Shown: positions 7,552 through 15,538, counted from the first letter of the stretch. The stretch is DNA of 28,414 bases from JABCPE02 sp963509715 (GCA_963509715.1 CAUPCB010000019.1:1-28414); one strand, 5' to 3'. Numbers and translations: made by a program. Notes: generated from the letters alone by a model not told the origin.

Positions 7552-8679
7552 TTATTTATTCATGAATTCCAGAACGCTTTCTGTAATGTATTTCAGCTGC
7601 TCTTCATCCAGCTCTGTGTGCATCGGCAGGGAAATTACTTGGTCTAGAAGCTTGTCAGTGTTTTTAAAATCAGCATCATTACTTGCTTGGAAGTATGCTT
7701 TTTGCTTTCTAAGCGCCACAGGATAATAAATCATCGCAGGGATTTCCTTTGAAGCAAGAAACTCTTGTAATTCATTTCTTTTTCCGTTTAAAACTCTCAG
7801 CGTGTACTGATGAAAAACATGAGTAGAATTTTCCTCTCTTTTTGGGATAAGTAAATGTGGATGTCCAGCAAAAGCTTCATCGTAGAAGTTAGCGGCTTTT
7901 CTTCTAGCTTCGTTATAGGTTTCTAAATGAGGCAGTTTTCTTCTCAAAATAGCCGCTTGTACGCTGTCCAATCGGGAGTTTACGCCTACTTCATCATGAT
8001 AATATCTTTTGTACATTCCGTGATTTACGATTCCTCTCATTTTGTAGGCCAAATCATCATCATTGGTAAAAATAGCTCCGCCATCTCCGTAACAACCTAA
8101 ATTCTTAGAAGGGAAAAACGATGTAGTCCCTATGGTTCCTATGGTTCCAGCCTTTTTCTGAGTTCCATCAGAGAAAATAAAATCAGCGCCGATAGCCTGT
8201 GCATTGTCCTCGATTACAAAAAGATTATGCTCTTTTGCGATTTTCAAAATAGCCTCCATATTCGCGCACTGTCCGAAAAGATGCACTGGCATGATAGCCT
8301 TAGTTTTAGGCGTAATGGCTTTTTTAAGCTGCTCAATATCAATAGTGAAATTGTCATAATCTACATCCACCAAAACTGCTTTTAGTTTTAATAAATGGAT
8401 AACTTCCACCGTAGCCGCAAAGGTGAAATCTGCCGTAATTACTTCATCGCCTTCCTGTAAATCAAGCGCCATTAGGGCAATTTGCAGAGCATCCGTGCCG
8501 TTCGCACAAGGGATCACATTTTTTACGCCTAAATATTCTTCTAATTCAGCTTGGAAAGACTGAACTTCAGGACCATTGATAAAGGCTGCCGACTCGAAGA
8601 CATTCAGCACCGCGTTATCTACTTCGTTTTTTATTTTGAAATATTGACTTTGTAAATCAACCATCTGGATTTTTCTCAT
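7552..8679 (-). CDS. DegT/DnrJ/EryC1/StrS family PLP-dependent sugar aminotransferase
   Basis: PLP enzyme of the family that aminates keto-sugar nucleotides for surface polysaccharide building blocks. The frame is open to 8799, but I start it at ATG 8679: from there it reads MRKIQMVDLQSQY, the usual family beginning, and is 375 residues; the upstream 40 residues are unlike the family and overlap the promoter region. The PLP lysine is Lys192 in SFFPSKNLGCYGDGGA; IEDNAQAIGA (157-166) supplies the Asp158 and Gln161 contacts, and ANGTDALQIAL (59-69) holds the phosphate-binding Gly-Thr. A 9-base tandem repeat at 8131-8148 encodes TIGTIG just before the PLP lysine. It is the first gene of the unit with galE; the sugar substrate cannot be read from sequence. 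Confidence 0.9.
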   Translation of the reverse strand: MRKIQMVDLQSQYFKIKNEVDNAVLNVFESAAFINGPEVQSFQAELEEYLGVKNVIPCANGTDALQIALMALDLQEGDEVITADFTFAATVEVIHLLKLKAVLVDVDYDNFTIDIEQLKKAITPKTKAIMPVHLFGQCANMEAILKIAKEHNLFVIEDNAQAIGADFIFSDGTQKKAGTIGTIGTTSFFPSKNLGCYGDGGAIFTNDDDLAYKMRGIVNHGMYKRYYHDEVGVNSRLDSVQAAILRRKLPHLETYNEARRKAANFYDEAFAGHPHLLIPKREENSTHVFHQYTLRVLNGKRNELQEFLASKEIPAMIYYPVALRKQKAYFQASNDADFKNTDKLLDQVISLPMHTELDEEQLKYITESVLEFMNK

Positions 8680-8708
8680 AACCAAAATTTTTTGTAAAAA
8701 TACAATTT

Positions 8709-8739
8709 CTAAACTATTTATAGAAGGAAATTTGCAAAA
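8709..8739 (-). promoter_or_regulatory. Candidate promoter for the aminotransferase-galE unit
   Basis: On the minus strand, TTTTG (8739-8735) is followed after 18 bases by TAGTTTAG (8716-8709), one mismatch from TAnnTTTG. It lies about 30 bases before the chosen start at 8679 and supports that start over the longer reading. Confidence 0.38.
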
Positions 8740-8766
8740 GATGTTAAATGTCATTAAAAAAAATTC

Positions 8767-8795
8767 TTTGGCATAAATATAAAGTCGTACCTTTA
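8767..8795 (+). promoter_or_regulatory. Candidate promoter for the CBS-domain gene
   Basis: TTTG (8767-8770), 17 bases, then TACCTTTA (8788-8795), one mismatch from TAnnTTTG. The start codon is 41 bases further on. Confidence 0.4.
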
Positions 8796-8836
8796 TCAAA
8801 GAAAAAAAGGAAGTTTAATCTTAAATGTAAATTATT

Positions 8837-9253
8837 ATGAAACACAGAGTTCCAGTATCTCAGATTATGACAAAGGATGTAGTTAAGCTTACTACAAAAA
8901 ACACGTTGTTTGATGCAGAAAAACTTTTCAAAGAGCATAACATCAGACACTTACCTGTTGTGAGCGGAAACCAGCTGATAGGTATTTTGAGTTATTCGGA
9001 TTTGTTGAGAATTAGTTTTTCAGAATTGTCGGATAATGAGGAAAAAGTAGACACTACAGTGTATAACGCATACACTATAGAGCAGGTGATGGCGAAAAAT
9101 CCAGTAGGTGTGTCACCAGATCAAACAGTGAGAGATGTAACTGAAATTTTAGCAAAACAAAGTTTCCACTCTCTGCCAGTAGTAGAAAATGGTGAACTGA
9201 AAGGAGTAATCACTACAACAGATTTATTGAAATACTTCTTAGAACAATACTAA
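8837..9253 (+). CDS. Two-CBS-domain protein
   Basis: 138 residues made almost wholly of two CBS motifs. The first is at about residues 7-62 (VSQIMTKDVVKLTTKN..AEKLFKEHNIRHLPVVSGNQLIGILSYSDLL). The second is at about 80-137 (IEQVMAKNPVGVSPDQTVRDVTEILAKQSFHSLPVVENGELKGVITTTDLL). Paired CBS motifs form a Bateman module that binds adenine nucleotides and acts as an energy or ligand sensor. No catalytic or transport domain is attached, so it must act on a partner in trans; the target is unknown. It is monocistronic, with its own promoter-like sequence and a strong terminator. Confidence 0.92.
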   Translation: MKHRVPVSQIMTKDVVKLTTKNTLFDAEKLFKEHNIRHLPVVSGNQLIGILSYSDLLRISFSELSDNEEKVDTTVYNAYTIEQVMAKNPVGVSPDQTVRDVTEILAKQSFHSLPVVENGELKGVITTTDLLKYFLEQY

Positions 9254-9276
9254 AAAGTCTTTTACAATAAAAAACG

Positions 9277-9309
9277 AAACATCTTACTTTTTTGAGTAAG
9301 ATGTTTTTT
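9277..9309. terminator. Intrinsic terminator, probably bidirectional
   Basis: A 12-bp perfect stem AAACATCTTACT (9277-9288) with AGTAAGATGTTT (9295-9306), 6-base loop and a T run to 9309. It separates the CBS gene from the convergent PAP2 gene whose stop is at 9337. Confidence 0.88.
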
Positions 9310-9336
9310 ATATTTAATTTAATTTAATTCTAAAAT

Positions 9337-10338
9337 TTAAAACTTGATATTCACGCCTATGGTCTGGTATCCATACAGAGAACCAGCAGACAGCTGCAAG
9401 TCGTATTTTTTCTTGTTTTCCGCCATAGGAGAGTTATTTATTTTCGTGATTCTCGCTTTGGCAATATTTTTTCCGATAAGGTAGCCGAGGAAAATAGCGA
9501 TAGGATAGTCTGAAACCCAGTGAACCTTGCTCTGAAGCATTTCAAAAGACATCAGCCCTAAAAGAGTGTATCCCACAGGTTTTAGCCATTTTTTGTCTGG
9601 GTAATTTTCCGTAAGTACCGTGAGGGCTGCCATTGCAGTGGTAAGGTGTCCAGAGGGCATGGCGTCATATTTAGAAGTCTCTCTCTGATATGCTGCAAAA
9701 CTCGGTGCGAAAGTCCAGTGGCTGTGCCATCCATTTCGGTCAAAAGTGATGAACGGGCTTTCTCTTCCCGTGATACGCTTTATAGACTGAGCAAAAACTC
9801 CCGATAGCGCAATACTTTCTATGAGCTGCATAGAGGTGCTGATTGCCCGATAATCGTTTTTAAATAAACCGTAGGTGGCAAGTCCTCCACTGATTAAAAT
9901 CACAGTAGTTCCATTACCGATGAAATACAGCGCAGAGTTCACATCCACAGGGATTATTTTTAGAAATCCGAGTTTGCGGTAGGTGTGGGCTTCATTCATA
10001 CCGAGAGTTTCGCCAAAATTTCGGCTTTCTCTAATGACCCAAGGGTCGGCAGGAATGAGAGCAGCGGTGCTTCCCAAGGCGGCAAGTCCGTATGGATAGT
10101 ATTTTTTTGAAACTATATCTGTGGCTGTTCCTGCGATGTTTTTTGGCATTTTATTGACAATATCCCAAAACTTTGGTTTTTGATAAATAAAAGTTTCGTT
10201 TTCAGATATTTTTACTTTCTGAATTTTTATATTCTGAGTTTGTATGCTGTCCAAAGGAGTTTCCACAGCCAAACTATCATTAGTCTGCGCCATGAAAAAA
10301 GAACTTAGAAACAGGCTGGCAAAAATTGTAATCTTCAT
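9337..10338 (-). CDS. PAP2-superfamily membrane phosphatase with altered motif residues
   Basis: 333 residues with a signal peptide (..FFMAQ near residue 18) and about five membrane segments. The PAP2 motifs are recognisable but altered: motif 1 is KRITGRESP at 187-195, with Ser194 where the consensus KxxxxxxRP has Arg; motif 2 is PSGH at 228-231, intact; motif 3 is H273xxxD277 with Met267 where the consensus has Arg. The GRESP form is, as I recall, common in flavobacterial members, so activity may remain. Family members dephosphorylate phosphatidic acid, undecaprenyl pyrophosphate or lipid A. The extra 50-60 residues after the signal and a C-terminal beta tail (LQLSAGSLYGYQTIGVNIKF) are not part of the PAP2 core. 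It begins 10 bases after the second PAP2 gene ends. Confidence 0.85.
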   Translation of the reverse strand: MKITIFASLFLSSFFMAQTNDSLAVETPLDSIQTQNIKIQKVKISENETFIYQKPKFWDIVNKMPKNIAGTATDIVSKKYYPYGLAALGSTAALIPADPWVIRESRNFGETLGMNEAHTYRKLGFLKIIPVDVNSALYFIGNGTTVILISGGLATYGLFKNDYRAISTSMQLIESIALSGVFAQSIKRITGRESPFITFDRNGWHSHWTFAPSFAAYQRETSKYDAMPSGHLTTAMAALTVLTENYPDKKWLKPVGYTLLGLMSFEMLQSKVHWVSDYPIAIFLGYLIGKNIAKARITKINNSPMAENKKKYDLQLSAGSLYGYQTIGVNIKF

Positions 10339-10348
10339 TATTAAACTA

Positions 10349-11107
10349 TTAGTAAACTACGCCCAAGAAAGGGTCTTTTTTTTCTTTTTTAGGTTTGTTC
10401 CATTTGTATTTGTGTGTCCAGTATGCTAGTTTCATGGAGAGAATCCCCAGTCCAGCACCGAATAGGACATCACTCACATAGTGTCTATTGTTGGCTATTC
10501 TCATGATTCCCACTACACTAGCCGAACCATAGGCAGCATAAGGCACCCAAGGATGCTCATCCTTGTATTCTATGGCAAGGATAGTAGCCCCGCTAAAAGC
10601 GTATGCGGTATGCCCAGAAGGGAAGGACATACGGGCTCCATTGGGTCTTTCATTGTTGATTAATGTTTTCATTAAATGTGCCAGTCCCAAAGTGATGATG
10701 TGTCCTTTGGCGTGTATGGCTAGACGGTTTTTCCAGTCTGTTTTGGGTTTCATTCCCATCAGCTCAAAGCCATAGACAGCAATATGAGGAGCAAATTGGA
10801 GATAATCATCAAATTTATTTCTAAAATGAGGAATCTGTTTGTTTCTCCATTCGCGAACTTCCTGTTTGGTTTTTCCTTCGGAAATTAGCCCAAGAGCCAT
10901 AAGCCCAGCAGGAATATAGAGTTCCTTGGGTCTGAATTTGGGTCTTTCGATGAGGTTTACACTATCTTGTTTGGGTTCTATGGTGAGGGTTTCCTGTGTT
11001 TCCTTTATTTCCTGTTCTGTCATTTCCTGCCCTTGTTGTTCTTGAGCAAGGCATTTGCCATTTACAATGAAAAATAAGGGTAAGAAAAATAAAAACTTTA
11101 ACAACAT
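10349..11107 (-). CDS. PAP2-superfamily membrane phosphatase
   Basis: 252 residues with an N-terminal signal (residues 1-21). All three PAP2 motifs are canonical: K147xxxxxxR154P155, S164G165H166, and R203xxxxxH209xxxD213, where His209 is the nucleophile in this family and His166 the acid. Probable role is removal of phosphate from a lipid phosphate or pyrophosphate at the outer face of the inner membrane; substrate not determinable. It lies between dapA (59 bases upstream) and the altered PAP2 gene (10 bases downstream), all on the minus strand. Two PAP2 enzymes in tandem with uppP in the same window suggests active lipid-carrier turnover, but this link is inference. Confidence 0.88.
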   Translation of the reverse strand: MLLKFLFFLPLFFIVNGKCLAQEQQGQEMTEQEIKETQETLTIEPKQDSVNLIERPKFRPKELYIPAGLMALGLISEGKTKQEVREWRNKQIPHFRNKFDDYLQFAPHIAVYGFELMGMKPKTDWKNRLAIHAKGHIITLGLAHLMKTLINNERPNGARMSFPSGHTAYAFSGATILAIEYKDEHPWVPYAAYGSASVVGIMRIANNRHYVSDVLFGAGLGILSMKLAYWTHKYKWNKPKKEKKDPFLGVVY

Positions 11108-11166
11108 AAATTCTTAAAATTAATAGTTTTTAAAATTAAAATTTAACTTCAAAAAAAGATTTAATT

Positions 11167-12039
11167 CTATAAATTTTTCATTTCAGCTTTTATTCTATCT
11201 TGCAGATTTTCAGAAGCTTTTATTAGAGGAAGTCTTAGGTGGTTTTTGATAATGCCCATTTCTGCTAAAACTGTTTTCACACCGCAAGGGTTTCCTTCCG
11301 CGAAGATAAGTCTTATGATTCCAACGAGCTGATTGTGAATAGTATATGCTTCTTTTACTTTGCTTTCTTTGGCAAGTTTTATCATGTCTGAAAAAAGCTT
11401 AGGATAAGCCTGCCCAATTACCGAAATTACACCATCGCCACCAGCCAAAGTAACAGGAAGAGTGAACTCGTCATCACCCGAAACTAGAGAAAAACCAGCA
11501 GACTTCTTTCTTAAAATATCAAAATATTGGCTGATATTTGGAGAAGCTTCTTTTATCATGAAAAGATTTGGGAAATCTTTGGCAAGTCTCAGTGTCGTTG
11601 CGGCATCTATATTTTGCCCTGTTCGCCCAGGAACATTGTAAATGATGATGTTTTTCCCTGTGGAAGCCAGCATTTTATAGTGCTGATAAATCCCCTCCTG
11701 ATTAGGTTTGTTATAATATGGTGAAACAGAAAGAATGCCTTCAAAGTCGCTTAAATCCGTAGATTCTATTTGTTCTTTAACAGCCAAAGTATTATTCCCT
11801 CCAATACCTAAAACTAGTGGAAGTCTTTTGTTATTTACTTTTACGATATGCTCTATGACTTGCGTCTGTTCAGCCTTGGAAAGTGTGGCAGTTTCTGCTG
11901 TAGTTCCCAGAACGACTAGGAAATCCGTTCCATTGGCGATGTTATATTCTACTAATTTGGTTAAAGAATCAAAATCTATGGATAAATCCTCATTAAATGG
12001 CGTAACCAAAGCTACTCCCAGACCTTTTAAATTACTCAT
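11167..12039 (-). CDS. dapA: 4-hydroxy-tetrahydrodipicolinate synthase
   Basis: Condenses pyruvate with aspartate semialdehyde, the first committed step towards diaminopimelate and lysine. The 290-residue length is standard. Active-site residues match the E. coli pattern: Thr46-Thr47 in LGTTAET, Tyr108/Tyr109 in SPYYNKP, Tyr134 and Arg139 in YNVPGRTG, and the Schiff-base Lys163 in MIKEAS. The usual GTTGE is GTTAE here. The C-terminal GNPCGVKTVLAEMGI block is typical. It heads the minus-strand group with the two PAP2 genes. Related lyases (N-acetylneuraminate lyase, KDG aldolase) are less likely because Arg139 and the Thr pair are kept. Confidence 0.95.
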   Translation of the reverse strand: MSNLKGLGVALVTPFNEDLSIDFDSLTKLVEYNIANGTDFLVVLGTTAETATLSKAEQTQVIEHIVKVNNKRLPLVLGIGGNNTLAVKEQIESTDLSDFEGILSVSPYYNKPNQEGIYQHYKMLASTGKNIIIYNVPGRTGQNIDAATTLRLAKDFPNLFMIKEASPNISQYFDILRKKSAGFSLVSGDDEFTLPVTLAGGDGVISVIGQAYPKLFSDMIKLAKESKVKEAYTIHNQLVGIIRLIFAEGNPCGVKTVLAEMGIIKNHLRLPLIKASENLQDRIKAEMKNL

Positions 12040-12164
12040 TGTTTAAAATTTTGAAGCCAAATTTAAGGTTTTTATTTAAAAAGATAAAAATAAGCAGGGA
12101 CTTTTTAAGTAAAATTTAGTATTTTGCTGTTTCTTCTTTTCGTTCTATGCTTTTGAATATTATA

Positions 12165-12199
12165 TTTGAGTGAAAATCCCGAAATAATCTATATATTTG
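12165..12199 (+). promoter_or_regulatory. Candidate promoter for the 5'-nucleotidase operon
   Basis: TATATTTG (12192-12199) matches TAnnTTTG exactly and lies 21 bases before the ATG at 12220. TTTG at 12165-12168 is a possible -33 element at 23 bases, slightly far. A second TATATTTG at 12161-12168 overlaps it. The 180-base space between the divergent dapA and this gene holds nothing else I can support. Confidence 0.48.
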
Positions 12200-12219
12200 T
12201 GGCTGTATTTTAAGAAAAA

Positions 12220-12978
12220 ATGAAAAATAAAAGCATATTATTAGGAGCAGTTTTGATGGCTGTGGTGTCATGTACCACACAGCTGAATGTAAGCCAAGTT
12301 TCTCCTCAGAAAAATCAGTTGATAAATGGAGAAATAGCCCAGAAAAAAGAGTTGGTTTCCGTTATCACGCCATATAAAAAGGAATTGGAAAATAAAATGA
12401 ACCAGAAAATTTCCCATACTGAAGTGGAGCTTAATAGGAAAGGAGATAATAGTTCGCTCGGGCAGCTTTTGGCGGATTTCGTGCTGGAAGGAGCGAATGA
12501 CTGGGGTGCGAAAAACAATATTCCTAGGGTAGATGCAGCGATTTTAAATATAGGAGGAATCCGAAATGATATCAGCAAGGGAGATATTTTGCTGAGAAAT
12601 ATTTTTGAAGTGATGCCTTTTGAAAATCAATTGGTTATCGTTAAAATGAAGGGCGAAGACATACAAGATGTGTTTGACTATTACGAAAAACAAAAAAGAA
12701 ATAATCCCGTGGTAGGTTTTACAATAGTAGTAGAAAATGGAAAATTGACACAAGGGCTGATAAACGGCGAAAAACCAAAAGCTGGTCAGTACTACTACAT
12801 CGCGACATCGGACTATCTGGCTTATGGAGGAGATTATATGAAATTTTTCCTAAAAGGAGAACAGCTTATACTAACGGAAATAACCCTGAGGGATTTATTT
12901 ATTGAGAAATTTAAACAAAATCCAGAGATAAAAATAAAGCAGGAACAAAGGCTGCAATTTATCGGGAATAACCAATAA
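12220..12978 (+). CDS. 5'-nucleotidase C-terminal domain lipoprotein
   Basis: 252 residues. A lipoprotein signal ends at Cys18 (AVVSC). The mature part is the C-terminal, substrate-specificity domain of UshA-type 5'-nucleotidases: the NIGGIRND motif at residues 110-117 matches the domain's conserved NxGGIR, and YYIATSDYLAYGGDYMKFF near residues 197-215 corresponds to the GGDG-type nucleoside-stacking region. There is no metallophosphatase domain; that is encoded by the next gene 12 bases downstream. The pair presumably forms one hydrolase in the periplasm or at the cell surface, releasing nucleosides and phosphate from nucleotides. The split arrangement is, as I recall, usual in Flavobacteriia rather than a recent break. 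Confidence 0.88.
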   Translation: MKNKSILLGAVLMAVVSCTTQLNVSQVSPQKNQLINGEIAQKKELVSVITPYKKELENKMNQKISHTEVELNRKGDNSSLGQLLADFVLEGANDWGAKNNIPRVDAAILNIGGIRNDISKGDILLRNIFEVMPFENQLVIVKMKGEDIQDVFDYYEKQKRNNPVVGFTIVVENGKLTQGLINGEKPKAGQYYYIATSDYLAYGGDYMKFFLKGEQLILTEITLRDLFIEKFKQNPEIKIKQEQRLQFIGNNQ

Positions 12979-12990
12979 GGACAAGCAAAA

Positions 12991-13935
12991 ATGAATAGAA
13001 AAGAATTTTTGAAAATACTGGGTAGAGGAGCTTTGGCGACGACACTTACACCAAATGTTTTGTCAGCAAAGACATTTGATGCAAAAGATACACCTGAAAA
13101 AATCACCATTCTTCATACCAATGACCAGCACAGCAGGATAGAGCCTTTCGAGGAGGGGCACAGCAGATATCCCAATCAAGGGGGATTTGCGAGGAGAGCT
13201 ACTCTGATAGAGCAGATTAGAGGCGTGGAAAAGAATGTGCTTTTGTTCGATAGCGGCGATATTTTCCAAGGAACGCCTTATTTTAATATGTTTGGCGGCG
13301 AGTTGGAATTTAAGCTCATGTCCATGATGAAATATGATGCGGCTACTATGGGAAATCATGATTTTGACAATGGTTTGGAAGGGTTTTTAAAGGTTTTACC
13401 GAATGCTAAATTCCCTTTTATCTGTTCTAATTATGATTTTTCGGACACGATTTTAAAGGGAAAAACACAGCCATATAAGATTTTTAGAAAAGGAAATATT
13501 AAAGTAGGCGTGTTTGGTCTGGGAGTGAAATTGGAAGGGCTTGTCGGGAAAAAATATTACGGCGAAACTAAATATCTTGACCCTGTTGCGACAGCGCAGA
13601 AATACGCGGATTTCCTTAGAAATACCAAAAAATGTGATTTGGTTGTTTGTCTTTCGCATTTGGGATATGATTACGGACAGGCTGAAGACTTGGTTTCTGA
13701 TAGAAAGTTAGCGGCTCAGACTCACGGAATAGACATTATTTTAGGAGGGCATACGCACACATTTTTGACAGAACCGAATGTTCTTAAAAACAGCAAGGGT
13801 GTGAATGTTCTCGTGAACCAAGTGGGATGGGCAGGGATTTTGCTGGGAAGAATAGATTTTTATTTTGATAAAGATAAGAAAATTAGCAAAGTATCTTTCC
13901 AAAACCAATTCATAGATAACAAGATAATCGTTTGA
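12991..13935 (+). CDS. Metallophosphatase (5'-nucleotidase N-terminal domain)
   Basis: 314 residues, the catalytic partner of the upstream lipoprotein. The N-terminus MNRKEFLKILGRGAL resembles a twin-arginine-type signal, though with Arg-Lys rather than Arg-Arg. All metal-binding blocks of the calcineurin-like/UshA domain are present: D45xH47 in HTNDQH, DSGDIFQGT at 87-95 with Asp90, GNHDFD at 121-126, His223 in LSHLGYD, and GGHTH at 252-256. The chain stops where the family's C-terminal domain would begin. It hydrolyses nucleotides or another phosphoester using two metal ions. recO starts 4 bases after its stop. Confidence 0.92.
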   Translation: MNRKEFLKILGRGALATTLTPNVLSAKTFDAKDTPEKITILHTNDQHSRIEPFEEGHSRYPNQGGFARRATLIEQIRGVEKNVLLFDSGDIFQGTPYFNMFGGELEFKLMSMMKYDAATMGNHDFDNGLEGFLKVLPNAKFPFICSNYDFSDTILKGKTQPYKIFRKGNIKVGVFGLGVKLEGLVGKKYYGETKYLDPVATAQKYADFLRNTKKCDLVVCLSHLGYDYGQAEDLVSDRKLAAQTHGIDIILGGHTHTFLTEPNVLKNSKGVNVLVNQVGWAGILLGRIDFYFDKDKKISKVSFQNQFIDNKIIV

Positions 13936-13939
13936 TAAT

Positions 13940-14629
13940 ATGGTAGATAGAGGAATTCTTTTGTCATATATAAAATATGGTGATAATGATGCTATCTTAC
14001 ATTGCTTTACCGAAAATGCTGGTTTTCAGAGTTTTTTCATGAGAGGGATTTATTCGCCTAAAAACAAGAAAAAGGCTTATCTTACTCCCATGACAGAGCT
14101 GTATTTTACGATTTCTGATTTTCATAAAAAATATAATATACAGACAATCAGTAAAATAGAGAAAGTAAAAACTTTGGAAAATTATGAAGATATTCGGGTG
14201 TCATCTATTTTGTTCTTTGTGGCGGAATTCCTTCATCAGGTTTTAAAAACAGAGCTGGTAAATACTCAGATTTATACCAATATAAAGGTTTTTCTGCATC
14301 AGTTAGAGAACCAAAATTATCAGGCTCATTATGCTTTTTTGGTTGAATATCTTAGAAGTCAGGGAGTGGCGCCTTTGTGTAGGGAAGAAAAATTTTTAGA
14401 CCCAGAGTCTGGATTTTTTTCGGAGAGTATTTGTCATCATTTGTTTGATGAGCAGGTTTCTGAGTATTGGAAAAAAATGATTTCAAACGAAGAAATCTAT
14501 GATGTGAAGATAAAAAACAGCATGAAAGAAGATTTTTTGGATTCGGTGCTGGTATATTATAGTTGTCATTTTCCAGAATTTAAAATCCCAAAATCTTTGG
14601 ATGTTTTGAGGCAAATTTTTTCTGAATAA
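13940..14629 (+). CDS. recO: DNA repair protein RecO
   Basis: 229 residues. RecO anneals single-stranded DNA and, with RecR, loads RecA on SSB-coated DNA in gap repair. The N-terminal OB fold is clear (RGILLSYIKYGDNDAILHCFTENAGFQSFFMRGIYS, about residues 4-38), followed by the helical C-terminal domain (ILFFVAEFLHQVLK.. and AFLVEYLRSQGVAPL). The four-Cys zinc motif of some RecO proteins is absent, which is common. It lies in a tight run with the metallophosphatase (4 bases) and the S4-domain gene (11 bases), a linkage without obvious functional meaning. Confidence 0.9.
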   Translation: MVDRGILLSYIKYGDNDAILHCFTENAGFQSFFMRGIYSPKNKKKAYLTPMTELYFTISDFHKKYNIQTISKIEKVKTLENYEDIRVSSILFFVAEFLHQVLKTELVNTQIYTNIKVFLHQLENQNYQAHYAFLVEYLRSQGVAPLCREEKFLDPESGFFSESICHHLFDEQVSEYWKKMISNEEIYDVKIKNSMKEDFLDSVLVYYSCHFPEFKIPKSLDVLRQIFSE

Positions 14630-14640
14630 TAAAATAAGGT

Positions 14641-15072
14641 ATGCGTGTAGACAAATTTCTGTGGAGTGTTCGTTTCTATAAAACAAGGAGCATCGCAGCA
14701 GATGAAATCAAAAAAAATAGAGTTTCCATCGGCGGACAGCCAGTGAAAGCTTCTCGGGAAGTCCATGAGGGAGATGTGGTGGAGATTAGGAAAAACCAAA
14801 TCAATTATAAAATAGAGGTTTTGCAGATTCCTAAAAACCGCCTCGGTGCCAAGCTTGTTCCACTTCATATCAAAGATATTACCGATAAAGAGCAATATGA
14901 AATATTGAAAATGAGAATGCTCTCGCAGGATTATTATCGCCAGAAAGGAGAGGGAAGACCCACGAAAAAAGACCGTAGGGATATGAGTGACTTTTTAGAT
15001 AATGATAATGAAGAAGAGGATGATTGGGATGCTTTTTTTCTCGATATAGAGAATGAAGAAGACGAAGAATAA
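14641..15072 (+). CDS. S4-domain RNA-binding protein (Hsp15/HslR type)
   Basis: 143 residues. The S4 fold occupies about residues 1-60: MRVDKFLWSVRFYKTRSIAADEI, then KNRVSIGGQPVKASREVHEGDVVEI. This is the form seen in heat-shock protein 15, which binds 50S subunits that carry nascent chain-tRNA after translation breaks off. A basic middle (RQKGEGRPTKKDRRDM) and a very acidic tail (about residues 118-143, largely Asp/Glu) follow; the tail is longer than in E. coli HslR. It is the last gene before a new promoter-like sequence at 15076-15107. Ribosome rescue is inferred from the family. Confidence 0.86.
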   Translation: MRVDKFLWSVRFYKTRSIAADEIKKNRVSIGGQPVKASREVHEGDVVEIRKNQINYKIEVLQIPKNRLGAKLVPLHIKDITDKEQYEILKMRMLSQDYYRQKGEGRPTKKDRRDMSDFLDNDNEEEDDWDAFFLDIENEEDEE

Positions 15073-15075
15073 ACC

Positions 15076-15107
15076 TTGTATTTATAAAAAGAAAATCCAT
15101 AACTTTG
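15076..15107 (+). promoter_or_regulatory. Candidate promoter for the ATP synthase region
   Basis: TTG (15076-15078), 21 bases, then TAACTTTG (15100-15107), an exact match to TAnnTTTG. It lies just after the S4-domain gene and 14 bases before the first start codon of the next gene. Confidence 0.6.
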
Positions 15108-15120
15108 CAAAAACTTTATT

Positions 15121-15483
15121 TTGAATAAAATAGATACCATTATTTACGCGTTTGCGACTGTATTCATGGGGATTTATCTCTATCAATATCCTGAGTATTA
15201 TATATATATTATAGGGATTTTTTTCTCGTTTCTTATCCTTAATATTCTAATTTTTAGGATGTATAAAGGATTAAAGAAAATGTCTATGGCAGTGATGGCT
15301 TTCATGGCTATGAATTTTGGGAAAGATATTCTTTGGGCGTTTTTGTGGATGTTTGTGATTAAGAAAAATGAGATTTTAGTCATGTTTTTGGCTCTTGTTT
15401 TTCTTCTGTTATCCATACCTCTATACCATTCTGTCCTTAGGGAAATAAAGAATAATCAAAAATCTGATAAAAATCAATTATAA
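15121..15483 (+). CDS. Small four-helix membrane protein upstream of atpB (AtpI-like position)
   Basis: 120 residues if translation begins at TTG 15121; the first in-frame ATG is at 15166 and would give 105 residues. Four hydrophobic helices are evident, at about residues 6-22, 25-45, 55-82 and 85-106, joined by short basic loops (RMYKGLKK, VIKKNE). The position before atpB is that of atpI/uncI, whose product helps assemble the c-ring in other bacteria, and a protein of this size and place is usual in Flavobacteriia. The sequence itself does not show a motif I can tie to AtpI, so the role is inferred from place and topology. A second promoter-like box follows before atpB. Confidence 0.72.
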   Translation: MNKIDTIIYAFATVFMGIYLYQYPEYYIYIIGIFFSFLILNILIFRMYKGLKKMSMAVMAFMAMNFGKDILWAFLWMFVIKKNEILVMFLALVFLLLSIPLYHSVLREIKNNQKSDKNQL

Positions 15484-15510
15484 TTATTTTTAAAACTTAA
15501 TTTATTTAAG

Positions 15511-15518
15511 TATATTTG
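15511..15518 (+). promoter_or_regulatory. Candidate -7 box before atpB
   Basis: TATATTTG matches TAnnTTTG exactly, 20 bases before the atpB ATG. Only a T-rich stretch (15487-15490) stands at the -33 position. If active it would give the operon an internal promoter that bypasses the upstream membrane-protein gene. Confidence 0.45.
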
Positions 15519-15538
15519 CAAATCAATAAAAATAAGAA

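Noticed and set aside
8131..8148. 9-base tandem repeat in the aminotransferase gene as a mutable site
   Set aside because: It encodes TIGTIG at a position where relatives have a similar TIGxIG; likely ordinary sequence rather than an expansion.
8680..8799. N-terminal extension of the aminotransferase (40 residues, open from 8799)
   Set aside because: The extension is unlike the DegT family, which begins MxKIQMVDL at 8679, and it runs through the candidate promoter at 8709-8739.
15198..15212. TA-rich run (tatatatatt) as a repeat or promoter
   Set aside because: It is inside the coding sequence of the small membrane protein and encodes YYIYIIG; low complexity explains it.
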